From: Plantago ovata
Taxonomy: Eukaryota > Streptophyta > Magnoliopsida > Lamiales > Plantaginaceae
Assembly (NCBI GenBank): GCA_028274465.1
Contig: CM051456.1
Coordinates: forward strand, 80,462,753-80,526,752
Direction: 5' to 3'
DNA length: 64,000 nt
Under the pieces are notes generated by a model that saw nothing but the letters and a program-made list of their open reading frames with translations, had not been told where the DNA came from and made no database searches. Shown piece after piece: positions 1-10,100 of the stretch. Numbering within the stretch: position 1 is the first letter of the stretch; each line of letters begins with the position of its first letter. The position numbers were made by a program, and so were the translations under genes.

Positions 1-5
1 GATAT

Positions 6-309
6 TGTAACGCCCCAGATTTCAGAGGCTTAAAAGGGTTGAGAACGCTACTCATACCAACAAGGTGCACCTTTCTTTTCGGGAATTCAACTAGAAGAAC
101 TTCAGAGTTAAGCGTGCTTGCTCTGGAGCAATTCTAGGATGGGTGACCCACTGGGAAGTTCCCGGTGCGCGCACGAGTGAGGACAAAGTGCGCGGATTAG
201 AACCCGTGTTGGTCTGTGGGGCCAGCATATCACCCCGGAGAGCGCCCATGAGTAACCTTGCCGGCCCGTTGGGCTGGGTCTCGGCCCGTTAGTGGGCCGG
301 GTCGTTACA
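6..309 (+). mobile_element. Cassandra TRIM solo LTR
   Basis: A 304 bp segment begins TGTAACGCCC and ends GGGTCGTTACA, so it has the TG...CA ends of an LTR with short terminal inverted repeats. It is flanked by a perfect 5 bp duplication, GATAT, at 1-5 and 310-314. Inside is a clear 5S rRNA-derived stretch, which is the hallmark of Cassandra, a small noncoding terminal-repeat retrotransposon found across plants. Only one LTR is present and there is no PBS or polypurine tract, so it is a solo LTR left by recombination between two LTRs. It sits inside ORF3 of the copia element, whose sequence continues on both sides in the homologous copy, and is therefore younger than it. Confidence 0.9.
50..172 (+). 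other. 5S rRNA-like sequence inside the Cassandra LTR
   Basis: The stretch follows plant 5S rRNA from its CATACCA start region to near its end. It includes the box A-like GTTAAGCGTGCTTG (107-120) and the intermediate/C-box-like CTAGGATGGGTGACC with CTGGGAAGT downstream (134-159). These are the internal RNA polymerase III control elements of 5S genes. The 5' third is diverged and the central loop differs from a true gene, so this is not a functional rRNA gene. In Cassandra the 5S part is thought to drive transcription of the element. Confidence 0.85.
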
Positions 310-314
310 GATAT

Positions 315-3300
315 CGCTGCTGATATAAGAACCGCGGCACTTGCTGAAGCTGCCGTTGCTGAAAAGATGGTTGCTGAACAAGCAACTCATCAAGTTTCTT
401 AAGAACCAGTTGTTGAGACCGCAATGATTCAAGTCCCAGAGGTTGCTGAAACAACACAAGAGACATTATTCGACGATGCATCTCGTGATGCTGAGAATAC
501 TGGACCCAGTTCACCGAAAACATCCATTGACAAAGTTCAGCTTGTGCTGAAAGAACTAAGTCATCAAATGGAGTTGGATATTGAAGACACATCCAATAAA
601 TCAATCGATGTTTTCATGACAAGCAGTGAGCTCAAGGGTCAAGATGCCTCTGCTCAACTTGTCATTTCAGAGACAAGGGAGATTGCTGAAACCGCACAGC
701 TTTCTCAAACAGAGCAAGAAAAGAAGTCTGCTGAAGAAACAGTCCCAGATATTGAAGAAGCTGTCGTTGCTGAAAGGACTGAGCCACAACCTGTCCTTCT
801 TCAGCAGGTAGTTAACTCAACCATAAGCAAATCTTCACTATCTGAAACTCAATCTTTTGCTAATATAATGATTTCTCTATAGACTTCTCAAGATACAAGT
901 CAGAAGGTTTATGAAGCCTCTGCACCAGAATCAACACCTCCTGCTCAGCAGGTAGTTAAAGTTTTTGGTAATACAACTAAGTTTGATAACTTAGTGCTTG
1001 TATCTAACTCACAATTATTTCAGGATGAACAAATGAAGGATGCTTCTCAAGCTCCTCAAGGAATGGAAATAGTACCAGCACAAACAAGTGTGCAACATGA
1101 GCTTGCTGAATCTCAGCAGGTAAATCATGTTTCAGCTTTGGACTCTAAAACTATTATCCTAACCTTTCCTGGACATAATGTTATTCTTTTTCAGGCTCAA
1201 AAGGAGACCACTGAAGTGGTTCACATCGCTGAAGATCCAAAAGTAAGTTATGAAGAACTTTACTTAGACTTCAAGAGAACTACCTTGTCAAGAGTTGCTA
1301 AGTCTGTCAACAACTGGCAAAGGTACAGAAGGATGGACTTTTATGACCTTCATCTTCATCTATCAAACGAGAAAAAGAGGTCTTCTTTGCTGAAACTCGA
1401 GACCTTTGTCCACTCTATACTTCCAGAAGACATGTCATATTTTCAGCTAATGAGCTCGAATCTGATTGCTCAAGTCAGAGAGAATATTAAGGCCAAATTT
1501 AAAAGTGCCTCTCTAGCTGAACAAGCTGTGATGATCAAGGGTTCTTTTGTACCCGTGGTGGCTGATCCCCACAAAATCAATGAAGAAGAGGAAGTTACGA
1601 GTGTTGCTTTGTACAAGCTTATCGAGTTCGTTATACTGACGGATGATGATGAAGAGGAAGAAGATGAAAACATCCCTACTGATCCCAGCGATGATGAAGG
1701 GAAAGATTCTAAGGATAAAGGACGACGATGATGACAATCAAGGTCCTAGTCCTGATGCTGGTGGACTTAAACTGACAGTTGCTGAGACTGAGAATCAAGA
1801 CAATCAGCAAGCTGATCAAACACCAAGTCAGCAAGAATCCCAACCTGCTCCTACTGAACCAAGTACTCAAGCACCTATGCAAGGCGCCGATACTGAAGAA
1901 GAGTACGCCAGAAAGCGCGCCGCATTGAAACATGGCAAGAGCAAGCTTTCTGATGCCGAGTTATCTTTACTCGATGCCAAGGTAACCTTGATGATGATGA
2001 AGAAATGGATGAAGATTACCAAAGAGCACTTCAAAATAGTCTCCAAATTCAAGCAAGGCATACGCATAATTTGGATATTGCTCAATCTTCAGGAGTAAAG
2101 CCACAGGAAGTCCCCTCCCTTCCATTTACTACTGGTGAAACTCCATCAATTGAGTCTCAAACGTTGCCCTCAGCAACTACTCAATTAAAGCTTACTACTG
2201 GTGAAACTCCAGTCGTTGAGTCTGAAGCGTTGCCATCAGCAACCACTCAACCAGAAAGGAATGAAGCTGCAGATTTAGGTTCCAAGGTTGCTGGCCTTGA
2301 TGAATCTGACGATGAAGACGATCTTTCAGCAAATGAGGATGATCACTCAAAGAAAAATGAACCCAAAGTGGTTGAAATTCCTCCTCCTGACTATGAACAT
2401 GATGTAGGAGATGACTTGAGAAGTCATTTGCTGACAAAAGATGATCAATTTGCTTCTGAGCTCAAAGTTCATTCCTTGACCCCAAATTTAGTGCCGTTCC
2501 CAAATGTGGAGGATTTCACTCCAAGAATTAAAGCACTAATGGAAGTCCACAAAGCCTGCAAAGCAGAAGATGATGCACTGCTTGCTGAGAGTCCGCTTGA
2601 CATCGGAAAAATTTTAGCTACTGTGCTGAAACGCACTACTACTCTTGCAATAGCTCAGAAAGATATCAGTCTTTACCACAAAAGCTATGAAGAAGATGTA
2701 AGTCAAGCACTCCGGTTAGCAAGTCTGCATTAGTCAAGGCTCAGACTTTCATTGAAGACAAAGTCGCAACAGAGCGCAGACATGAGGAGAATCTGGTCAG
2801 TATTAAACAAGAATTGTCAAAGCTGACCTCTGATCAGCAAGCAATTATCATGAAATACAACAGCCTAAGTACTCTTGCTGAAAATTGCAATGAGTTCTTT
2901 TCTCTGCACATTACTCCAATGATGCAATCCATGCCTAAGGGGGAAGATAAGCAAAAGAGATCTTGAAGGAAGAAAACCCCTACTAAAGTGCCACTGACTA
3001 TAGAACCTCTTGCTGAAAGAGAGCAAAGTTCTAAAAGACAAGCAGATTCTGAGTTGAATTCAGCAAGTCCGAAAAAGAGAAAAACTTCTGCTGAAACTCA
3101 TGAATTCTGTCACACTGAAAGTCATCAAGATATGAATGAAGAAGATGATGATGATGATGACAATCAGACCATAGCTCAAGCCATAAGAGCTAGACCATTA
3201 ACAGCCTTAACTCCGTCTGGCCATTCAATGCATTTCTCTTCTGACTCAAGATCTTCAGCAAGAGATCAAGAAAATGCAAAGTCAAGAAGAAGAAGGCAAA

Positions 3301-4003
3301 GACAGGAAGAAAAGAGGCTGGCCAGCATTGCTATTGGCTCCGGCATTGAATATACAAAGACCAGCAATGAGGAAACCACTCAGAATGTGACCAGAAACGT
3401 TCATGGTTGCTGGATCTTAAAGCTGGAAGACTTGCTGGTGAATGATTATTTTCCAACAGCTGTACTGAATCAAATGTACACTTGGATTGATCTCAAGGTG
3501 AAAAGAAAAGAAAGGGATCCTCCTTCCCTACCAAGAAACATTGCTGGGAGATGGTTGAATCTGGAAGTCTTGGTAAGAAGAACTTCAATTGGTAAGTCCA
3601 TAAAACAAGAACGTGATTTGATAAAACCAATTGGTGTTGCCTATTACTCTGACCCTGTAACCAAGAAGTCAAAGAAGAAACTTTGATTGATTCCTTATGA
3701 GTATTTCTATCTCACTGCTAAGGATCAAGAAGAAGATCTTCTCTGGTTAAGGAAGATTCATGCTAAAAGCATTTCAGATACACAACTTCTCCATGCCAGC
3801 AATTGGGGCATGCACTTGTGGGTAGTTCACTACAAGGAAATGAATGATGAAAAGCATCATCATACCGCCTGCAAGAATGCAAGGATTCTTCAACTACAAG
3901 TCTGTAAGCTACTTGAAGATTACGCAAAGGACTGTGTTGAATTTACTGCACTTGCTGAGAAGAGTGTAAGAGAGATTTTGAGAAAATCCTCTGAAAGAGG
4001 TTA
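315..4003 (+). pseudogene. ORF3 (envelope-position ORF) of Sirevirus-like copy 1, broken
   Basis: The reading frames here match, block by block, the long minus-strand ORF at 41990-36712. The product is strongly hydrophilic. It has many VAE/LAE repeats, acidic runs (D/E stretches encoded near 1640-1720 and 3135-3165), Q-rich segments and a lysine/arginine-rich part near 3240-3330. The C-terminal region (about 3330-4003) is more ordinary, with a conserved GCWILKLEDLLVN block. No signal peptide or convincing transmembrane segment was seen, so an envelope role is not supported; the name refers only to its position after pol. The copy is broken, with several breaks, and carries the Cassandra insertion just upstream. 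It is read as a fossil. Confidence 0.75.
808..1194 (+). other. Three intron-like GT-AG segments within ORF3
   Basis: Three segments, 808-882, 952-1023 and 1120-1194, each begin GT directly after CAGCAG and end in a pyrimidine-rich run plus AG (CTCTATAG, ATTTCAG, TTTTTCAG). Their lengths are 75, 72 and 75 bp. They are separated by short blocks of about 69 and 96 bp. The complete copy has the same three at about 39850-39925, 39709-39781 and 39557-39631 on the minus strand. The regular size and shared left boundary suggest tandem duplication of one exon-intron module. Whether they are spliced is inference. Confidence 0.5.
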
Positions 4004-4252
4004 ACTCTCTGTAATAGTTCTGTTTAAGTTTTGTTTGCTGATTTTGTGTAGTTATCTCTGAACTTTCTTGTAAACTTACTGAAAGATAACTATCAGCAAT
4101 GAAGCTTTTGACTCTTACTGGTTTTTGATTATGCAATTTACTTATCCTTACTGTTTATTTATTCAAGTATACTTGCATTAATCAACTGATTTATTCAACA
4201 TCAGAAACCTCTAAAAGGGTAACAATTAATTTAGCCATGGATTGCTAACATC

Positions 4253-4267
4253 AAAAAGGGGGAAATT
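4253..4267 (+). other. Polypurine tract of copia copy 1
   Basis: The purine run AAAAAGGGGGAAA, followed by TTT, lies directly next to the 3' LTR start at 4268, as expected for the primer of plus-strand DNA synthesis. The complete copy has the equivalent tract on the minus strand at 36451-36464. Confidence 0.85.
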
Positions 4268-5840
4268 TGTTAGGAAACTTGTAATTTTGATGAGCAATTA
4301 ACCATGCTAAATTAAGAAAAGTCCACTAACTAGTACTCTTAAGGTCTATAGGAATTTAGAATTTTAAGGACATTGTAAAAGAGGAACGTTTGCTGAAGAC
4401 TTAGAGTAGGTGCTAGATAGGTTAGTTTTACCGCTTATGATGTATCTTGTTTTCTAAAAAGAAATACAACCTATTGAAGCATTTGCTGATGATGTACTTT
4501 GTTTACACAAACAAACTATTGAAGCATTTAGAACCGTTCAGAAACTTGAAGAATTCGAAGAACTGAAGACTAGAAGATTTCTGAAGACTGGTATCTACAA
4601 AGACACATGTTGCTCAGAAAGTGGAAACTTCAGCAACAGCTTGCATAAGTGAAAATCTAAACGTCAGAGTAGGTTGTGCTTGATGAAACTGAGACTGGCC
4701 ACTTGCTGATGAACATTTGTGACCTCTTGCTGAAAGTACTTGCATTTGCGCTCCAACGTTACTGTTTGAATTTCATTCAAATGAACATTAAATGCAAAGC
4801 ACGCACGCGAAGGACATGTAGACTAGAAGACAAATAAAGGACGCTGCTGAAAGTACAAAAGCAAGATAGTGACATTTTAAGGAACAAAATCCTTAGAATT
4901 TGAAATTCAAACGGCTCCTTGATTCACTATAAATATAGGTCATCTGGCAAAGAGTTGAAGTGTGTCAACAACGTGATCAAACTCTCACTTGTGCTCAAAC
5001 TCACATACCCTTCAAACACTCTTTACTGCCATTGATCCGTTCCAAGACTTGAAGCTTGAAAAAGTTACTTGTGAAGAAGTTGAACATACTCGACTAAGAA
5101 ATTAGTTAAGTGTTCTTTCTTTCGAACAAGAACAAGTCTTGACACCAGAAACAATCAAACTCGTTTACTGCAAAGTATTCAAAGTTTTGTTTCTTAGATT
5201 ACTTGTTGTAACTGAATAAGTTATAATTAAGTTTTCTCATCCCAAATCTCTCTAACTGAAAATACACCCTTTCAGGCGTGATATTCAGGGGGAACTTAAT
5301 CGAGCATAGTGTTGCTGATTAAAAGTCCCAAGTTTGGTGGAGAACAAGGTTTCGTTCTCTAGTTAGGTTGGAAATGAAGCAAGTGTGCTTTGGTTTCTGT
5401 TTGAATCGCTCTAGATAGGTGTTGTAAGGAACCTCAAACTTGTCTTAGTGGATTCAGTCCTAGAAAGGACAAAGTGGATTAGTTGAGAGATTACGCCACT
5501 CTCAGATACCACAATAAAAGTGTTTGTGTGATTTAGTTACTGCATTTAGTTTTCAGCAAAGCATACCTATCTGTACACAGTCACTCACTTCACTTGCTGA
5601 AACTATCACTTACTGACAAAGCACTTATTGTATCAAAGACTTCCGCTCTCTGATTCTAAGTATCATCAAAACTCGTTACTGAAAAGTAACTTGCGCTTGC
5701 TGAAAAAGTTAAGTATCAGCAAACTCATTATTGAAAAGTAATAAGTCCTTGTTGAGAAAGTTTTTAAACGACGAAAATCTGAAAAGACTATTCACCCCCC
5801 CCCCCCCCTAGTCTTTTCTTGTTGTTTAAAGGGACCAACA
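4268..5840 (+). repeat. 3' LTR of Sirevirus-like copy 1
   Basis: This 1573 bp LTR begins TGTTAGGAAACTTG and ends GGGACCAACA. It matches the two LTRs of the minus-strand copy (34810-36450 and 56961-58604). Near its 3' end there is a run of 14 C (5795-5808) between the 10 bp inverted arms GAAAAGACTA (5781-5790) and TAGTCTTTTC (5809-5818). The sense strand is dense in TTGCTGA words. A TATA-like stretch, CTATAAATATAG, lies near 4928-4939 and is the likely promoter core. Confidence 0.9.
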
Positions 5841-5912
5841 ATGGCCGGCTTTCTTACAACTTTTTCCATACTTCTGAGATTGCTCTACTTCAAACTTCTA
5901 CTTCCTAAAAAC

Positions 5913-6975
5913 TTAAACCAAAAAGAGAAGGGTACCTCTCACACAAGCTTGTGAGGAATCCCTCTTTATCCAAAAGTAGGGGTCTTTCACAGGAGCACTT
6001 AAAAAAACTTCACCTTGTTTCTCACACTTCTCAGGCATCTTCCCAACTTTGCCCAGGATGTCCGATCTTCGGAGTACTAGATCTCCTACTTGGAAGTCTC
6101 TCTCCTTCACACTCTTGTTGTAGGCTCTCGCGATCAACGCTTGGTACCTCAGGATGTTGGCTAATGTTGTGCTTCTCGCTTCATCTAGCGTCTCTAGATC
6201 GAATATCCTCGCGGTATGATTATCCTCGGGCTGATACCCTTGGATACTGAGAGTTTCCACGGCCACCACTGCTCGTATGACCGCTTCTGAACCATAAACT
6301 AGAGAGAAGGGGGTTTCCTTTGTGGCAGTCTTCGAAGTTGTGTGATATGCCCATACCACTCCATCAAGCTCGTCGACCCAATATTTTTTGGTGGCGAATC
6401 TCTTTTGCAAATTATTGACGAGGGTCTTGTTGACGGCTTCGGTTTGCCCGTTGGATTGAGGATGTCCTACTGAGGTGTACCTCCTATCAATCTTCATTTC
6501 CTTGCACCACTCGTTGAACCTATGTCCACAAAACTGAGACCCATTATCGGAGATGAGGACTTTGGGTAGGCCAAATCAACACACGATGTTTCTCCATACA
6601 AAACTCATCACCCTTTGTTTGGTGATAGTGGACACTGCCTCAACTTCCGCCCATTTGCTAAAGTATTCAACCGCGACAATGATGAATTTCTTTTGTCCCT
6701 TGCCTCTTGGGAATGGCCCAAATATGTCGATACCCCATATGTCAAACGGGCATGTGATTGAGATAGGCATAAGAGGTTTGGCAGGAACGTTGATCAAATT
6801 GGGGTGCAATTGACACTCCTCGCATCTTCTCACAAGTTAGGCAGCATCCTCACGAACAGTTGGCCAGTAGTAGCCCTGATGGATGACTTTTTGTGCAAGG
6901 GTTCTCCCACCAGCATGGTCCCCGCAACTTCCTTGGTGCATTTCTCCCAAAACTTTTTACACTTCTTGCTCAGCG
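5913..6975 (-). pseudogene. Integrase region of Tat element
   Basis: Reading on the minus strand, the region holds a CEEC-containing zinc-binding end, a core beginning DIWGIDIFGPFP with the first catalytic aspartate and VEYFSKWAE, then TSVGHPQSNGQTEAVNKTL with the catalytic glutamate near the start of the last ORF. The C-terminal part includes FQVGDLVLRR, a common Ty3/gypsy integrase C-terminal motif. It would insert the element cDNA into the chromosome. It ends close to the copia LTR boundary. It is broken and not expected to act. Confidence 0.8.
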
Positions 6976-8158
6976 ATACATCTCAAGTAGACTCCCTCAA
7001 AGGATCTCTTATACAAGTGGTCTCCTTGTATGATGTAGTGGCCAGCTTTTCCTTTGATTCTTCGTGCTTCAGATTTGTCACGAGGAAGGCTACCATGCAT
7101 GAGGTAGGTAGCAATCCCTTGCATCCAACTTGGTTGAGTGTCAACGTCCAAGACAGTTGGCTTTGAAGACCAGAGGGATGACGCGTTGATTTTCATGAGT
7201 ATCACATTCCGCGTATCCACTCCTCTGAAGGCTGAAGCGTATTTTGATAGAGCATCCGCTCTTTGATTGAGATCTCTTGAGAATTTTTCAATCTCACAAC
7301 TTTTGAACTTTTGGATTTCATCCGTGATGGCGCTCTTGTACTCGACTAGTGAATCTTTCTTTGTTTTGAAATTTCCTAACATTTGCTTCTCGGACAATTG
7401 AGAATCAGTGAAGAGGTAGAGCTTCTTCACTTCAAGTGCTTTTTCCATGCGTAGAGCTATGAGAATCAGTGACAGCGTACTTGAGCTCCGCTCCTCTTGG
7501 GCTTTTGAAGTAGATTCCTATCCCGCCATTTTTTCCCGAGGAAGATCCATCAACATGAAGAATCCAAACATCTCCATAGTCGGTGAGCTCTTTAGGTTTT
7601 GAAGAGACGGTGTCCTTAACCTTAGGCTCCTCGATTTGTTTCTGCTAGGAACACTTCATGCCTTTTTCTCTTTGTTTGCGACATCTCTTTGAGTTCTTTC
7701 AAAGCATATTCTAAGGCTTGCATCACCTCACTCTGCCGTGGTCGCTCCTCGGTCATCATTATGACGTTCTGGATTTCTGGAGGGATTTCCCCTGGCATTT
7801 CCTTAGAGGGATACTCTACCAGGAAGTCGGCAATAACTTGGGCTTTCTTGGACAATGGGGCTTGGTAGTCAATGTCAAACTCACCCAACTCGATTGCCCA
7901 CCTTGCTAGCCTTCCAGAGTTCTCTGGTTTCCCAAGGACTTGCTTGAGAGGCGGCTTCGATAAAACCACAACTTTATGAGCTCCGAAGTAAGGCTTCATT
8001 CTCCTTGCTGTGTAAACGAGGGCAAAGGATAGCCTCTCGATATCCATGTAGCGTGTTTCTGCTCCGGCAAGTACTTTGCTCCAGTAGTAGATATGCAAAT
8101 GGTCGTTCCCTTGGATTCTTACCAAGACCGAGCTAATGACTTCCCCTGTTGCAGCCAA
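6976..8158 (-). pseudogene. RNase H and additional (archaeal-type) RNase H of Tat element
   Basis: The first RNase H (about 8158-7750) shows YYWSKVLAGAETRYMDIERL and related residues typical of gypsy RNase H. A second RNase H follows at about 7560-7150, with HVDGSSSGKNGGIG near 7540, a TDSQL block and NQRADALSKYAS. A second RNase H between the first and integrase is a defining feature of Tat-lineage elements, where it is called aRNH. The two lie in separate broken frames. The assignment of lineage rests mainly on this feature. Confidence 0.8.
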
Positions 8159-8549
8159 TACAAGTAAAGTACTTCTCCTTCCATGGGTTTTGATAAGAGT
8201 GGAGGGGAGAGTAGATACTCTTTGAGTTTCTCGAAGGCTTCATCGCACTCCTTTGTCCACTCGAAGCGGTTGCTCTTTCGGAGAACTTTGAAAAATGGAA
8301 GGTTCTTCTCGGCGGATCTTGAGATAAACCTGCTCAACGCGATGGGCTTTCCTACCAATTGTTGCACCTCATTGATGGTTTGGGGTTGAGGAAGGTTGAG
8401 AATTGCCTTGATTTTTTCAGGGTTTGCTTCAATCCGTCTTTCCGTTACCATGTAACCGAGGAACTTCCCCCCTTAACTCCAAAGGTACATTTTGCCGGAT
8501 TTAGCTTCGTGTCATACTTCCTCAAGATAAAGAAGCACTTCGTCAGATA

Positions 8550-9176
8550 TCATACGTGTTGCTCCTCGGTCTTACTCATGACCAGCATGTCATTAACATA
8601 TACTTCCATCGTTTTTCGCAATTCTTCCTTGAACATTTTGTTGACCAACCTTTGATAGGTTGCCCCGGCGTTTTTGAGACCATATACATTTCCGTTTGCA
8701 AAGAAAGCGGTCTTTGGTACATCATCATTGGCCATTTTGACTTGCTAGAACCCCTGGTATGCATCCATGAAACTGAAGAGGGCACATCTTGCAGTCGAGT
8801 CGACCAGCTGGTCGATCCGGGGTAGTGGGTAGGGATCCTTCGGGCAAAACTTGTTAAGTCTCGTGAAGTTGTTACACATTCTCCACTTGTCGGGCCCTTT
8901 CTCTAAGAGGACTACATTACAAACCCAATCGGAGTATCTTACTTCTTTGATGTGACCGGCCTTGAGTAAACTTTGCACCTCTGCCTCGATGATGGCATTA
9001 TATTCTGCACTGAAGTCTCTTCGCTTTTCTCGAATATGGGTGATTGACGGATCGACATTCAGACGGTGAACAACGAACCTTGGATCGATCCCCTTGAGGT
9101 CCTCGGTACTCCACGCGAAGATGTCGTTGTTATCTTTCAAACATTGAATGAGCTTCATTCTTACTTCAGTGGTCAT
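8550..9176 (-). pseudogene. Reverse transcriptase of Tat element
   Basis: The minus-strand frames contain NVVLLEKGPDKWRMCNNFTRLN, PYPLPRIDQLVD and FSFMDAYQGF, which are the finger and palm motifs of gypsy reverse transcriptase. Downstream are KTAFFANGNVYGLKNAGATYQRLVNKMF and a YVNDM at the usual YVDDM position. The domain would copy element RNA into DNA. The region upstream (9176-9330) links to protease. It is broken. Confidence 0.85.
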
Positions 9177-9329
9177 CTCGGTACCGATCTTGGTGACCTT
9201 GTCGGCACTTCCTTCGACAATCTGGATTTCTTCGAGGGTTTCTCTCGCCTCGATCTTGTTTTCTTCGAAAAAATTCTTCTTCTTGGAAGAGGTTGGTACT
9301 GGGGGTATAACTTGATACTCCTCGAGCTC

Positions 9330-10058
9330 CTAAACAGCTCCTACTAGGGTATCTCTTTCCTTCTTTTGAATTGCTTTCCTTCGCGTAAGTGACGGACTTG
9401 GCTTTTTCGAGTTTTTCTTCACTCGTCGAACCGTATAAAAACGGTAAGGAGCATGATGACCTAAGGGTTGCTCCTCGAGCGATTGACCCGGATTTGGCTC
9501 TCCAATGGCAACCTTGGAAGAGAATTTTGCCGACGTACTGTAGCATTCCCATGCTTCTCTTATGTTCCCCTCTTCTTGTCCAATTCCCAATGGAGTGGGG
9601 AACTTCAACTTGTTGTGGACCGTAGATACTACGGCTCGGAATTGAGAGAGGGCAGGCCTTCCCAAGACCGCAAAGTAGTCAAAGGGCATATCTACGGCCA
9701 CGAAGGGAACGTGTTGAGTTACTCTTCGTGGAGCACTCCCCATTGAGACCGTCAAGTTGATCATTCCAAGGGGCATGATGGGTTGTCCTCCAAATCCTAC
9801 CAGGGCAATCCTTACTTCTAGGAGACCTTCTCTTGGGTTCATATGCATCCTCTTCAAAGTGCCCGTGAACATTAAGTTGGCCGAACATCCGGTGTCGACT
9901 AGAATCCTTCCCAAGTTGTAAGATTGAACATCGAGGGATAGTACTAGCGGGACACATGAGTCGTAGATGCTTCCTCCTCCGGCATGCCTTAGAGGGAGTT
10001 CACTATCATCAAAAGAAATCACATTGGTTCCTGGTTGCGCAACTTGGGCATACTTCAC
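9330..10058 (-). pseudogene. Protease region of Tat element
   Basis: The frame contains ILVDTGCSANLMF near 9890, with the DTG active-site triad of retroviral-type aspartic proteases, and FAVLGRPALSQFRAVVST, matching the second conserved ILGR block. Such a protease cuts the Gag-Pol polyprotein. The part downstream (about 9330-9560) is a low-conservation linker to reverse transcriptase. Confidence 0.8.
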
Positions 10059-10100
10059 ATCTCTAATCTTGAGATTATCAGCTGTGATCTCCCTTTGATT

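Larger units (their letters stand above)
1..5840 (+). mobile_element. Sirevirus-like Ty1/copia element, copy 1 (3' part only)
   Basis: This is the right-hand part of a long copia element whose 5' part lies left of the window. What is visible is a long third ORF in the position after pol, a polypurine tract at 4253-4267 and a 3' LTR ending GGGACCAACA at 5840. It belongs to the same family as the complete minus-strand copy at 34810-58604, since both the LTR and the ORF3 protein match closely. Sirevirus affiliation is inferred from the complete copy: long LTRs, an extended CCHC Gag, and a large ORF after pol. The element looks broken in several places and is interrupted by a Cassandra solo LTR. 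It seems to have inserted into the Tat element that continues at 5841; the left target duplication is outside the window, so this could not be confirmed. Confidence 0.85.

Noticed and set aside
50-172. A working 5S rRNA gene
   Set aside because: The sequence is within a TG...CA LTR with target duplication and differs from 5S rRNA in the 5' and central parts; it is Cassandra.
9066-9347. Plus-strand ORFs across the Tat element (also 5951-6250, 6553-7166, 8183-8825, 11081-11354)
   Set aside because: They are opposite-strand shadows of gag-pol frames.
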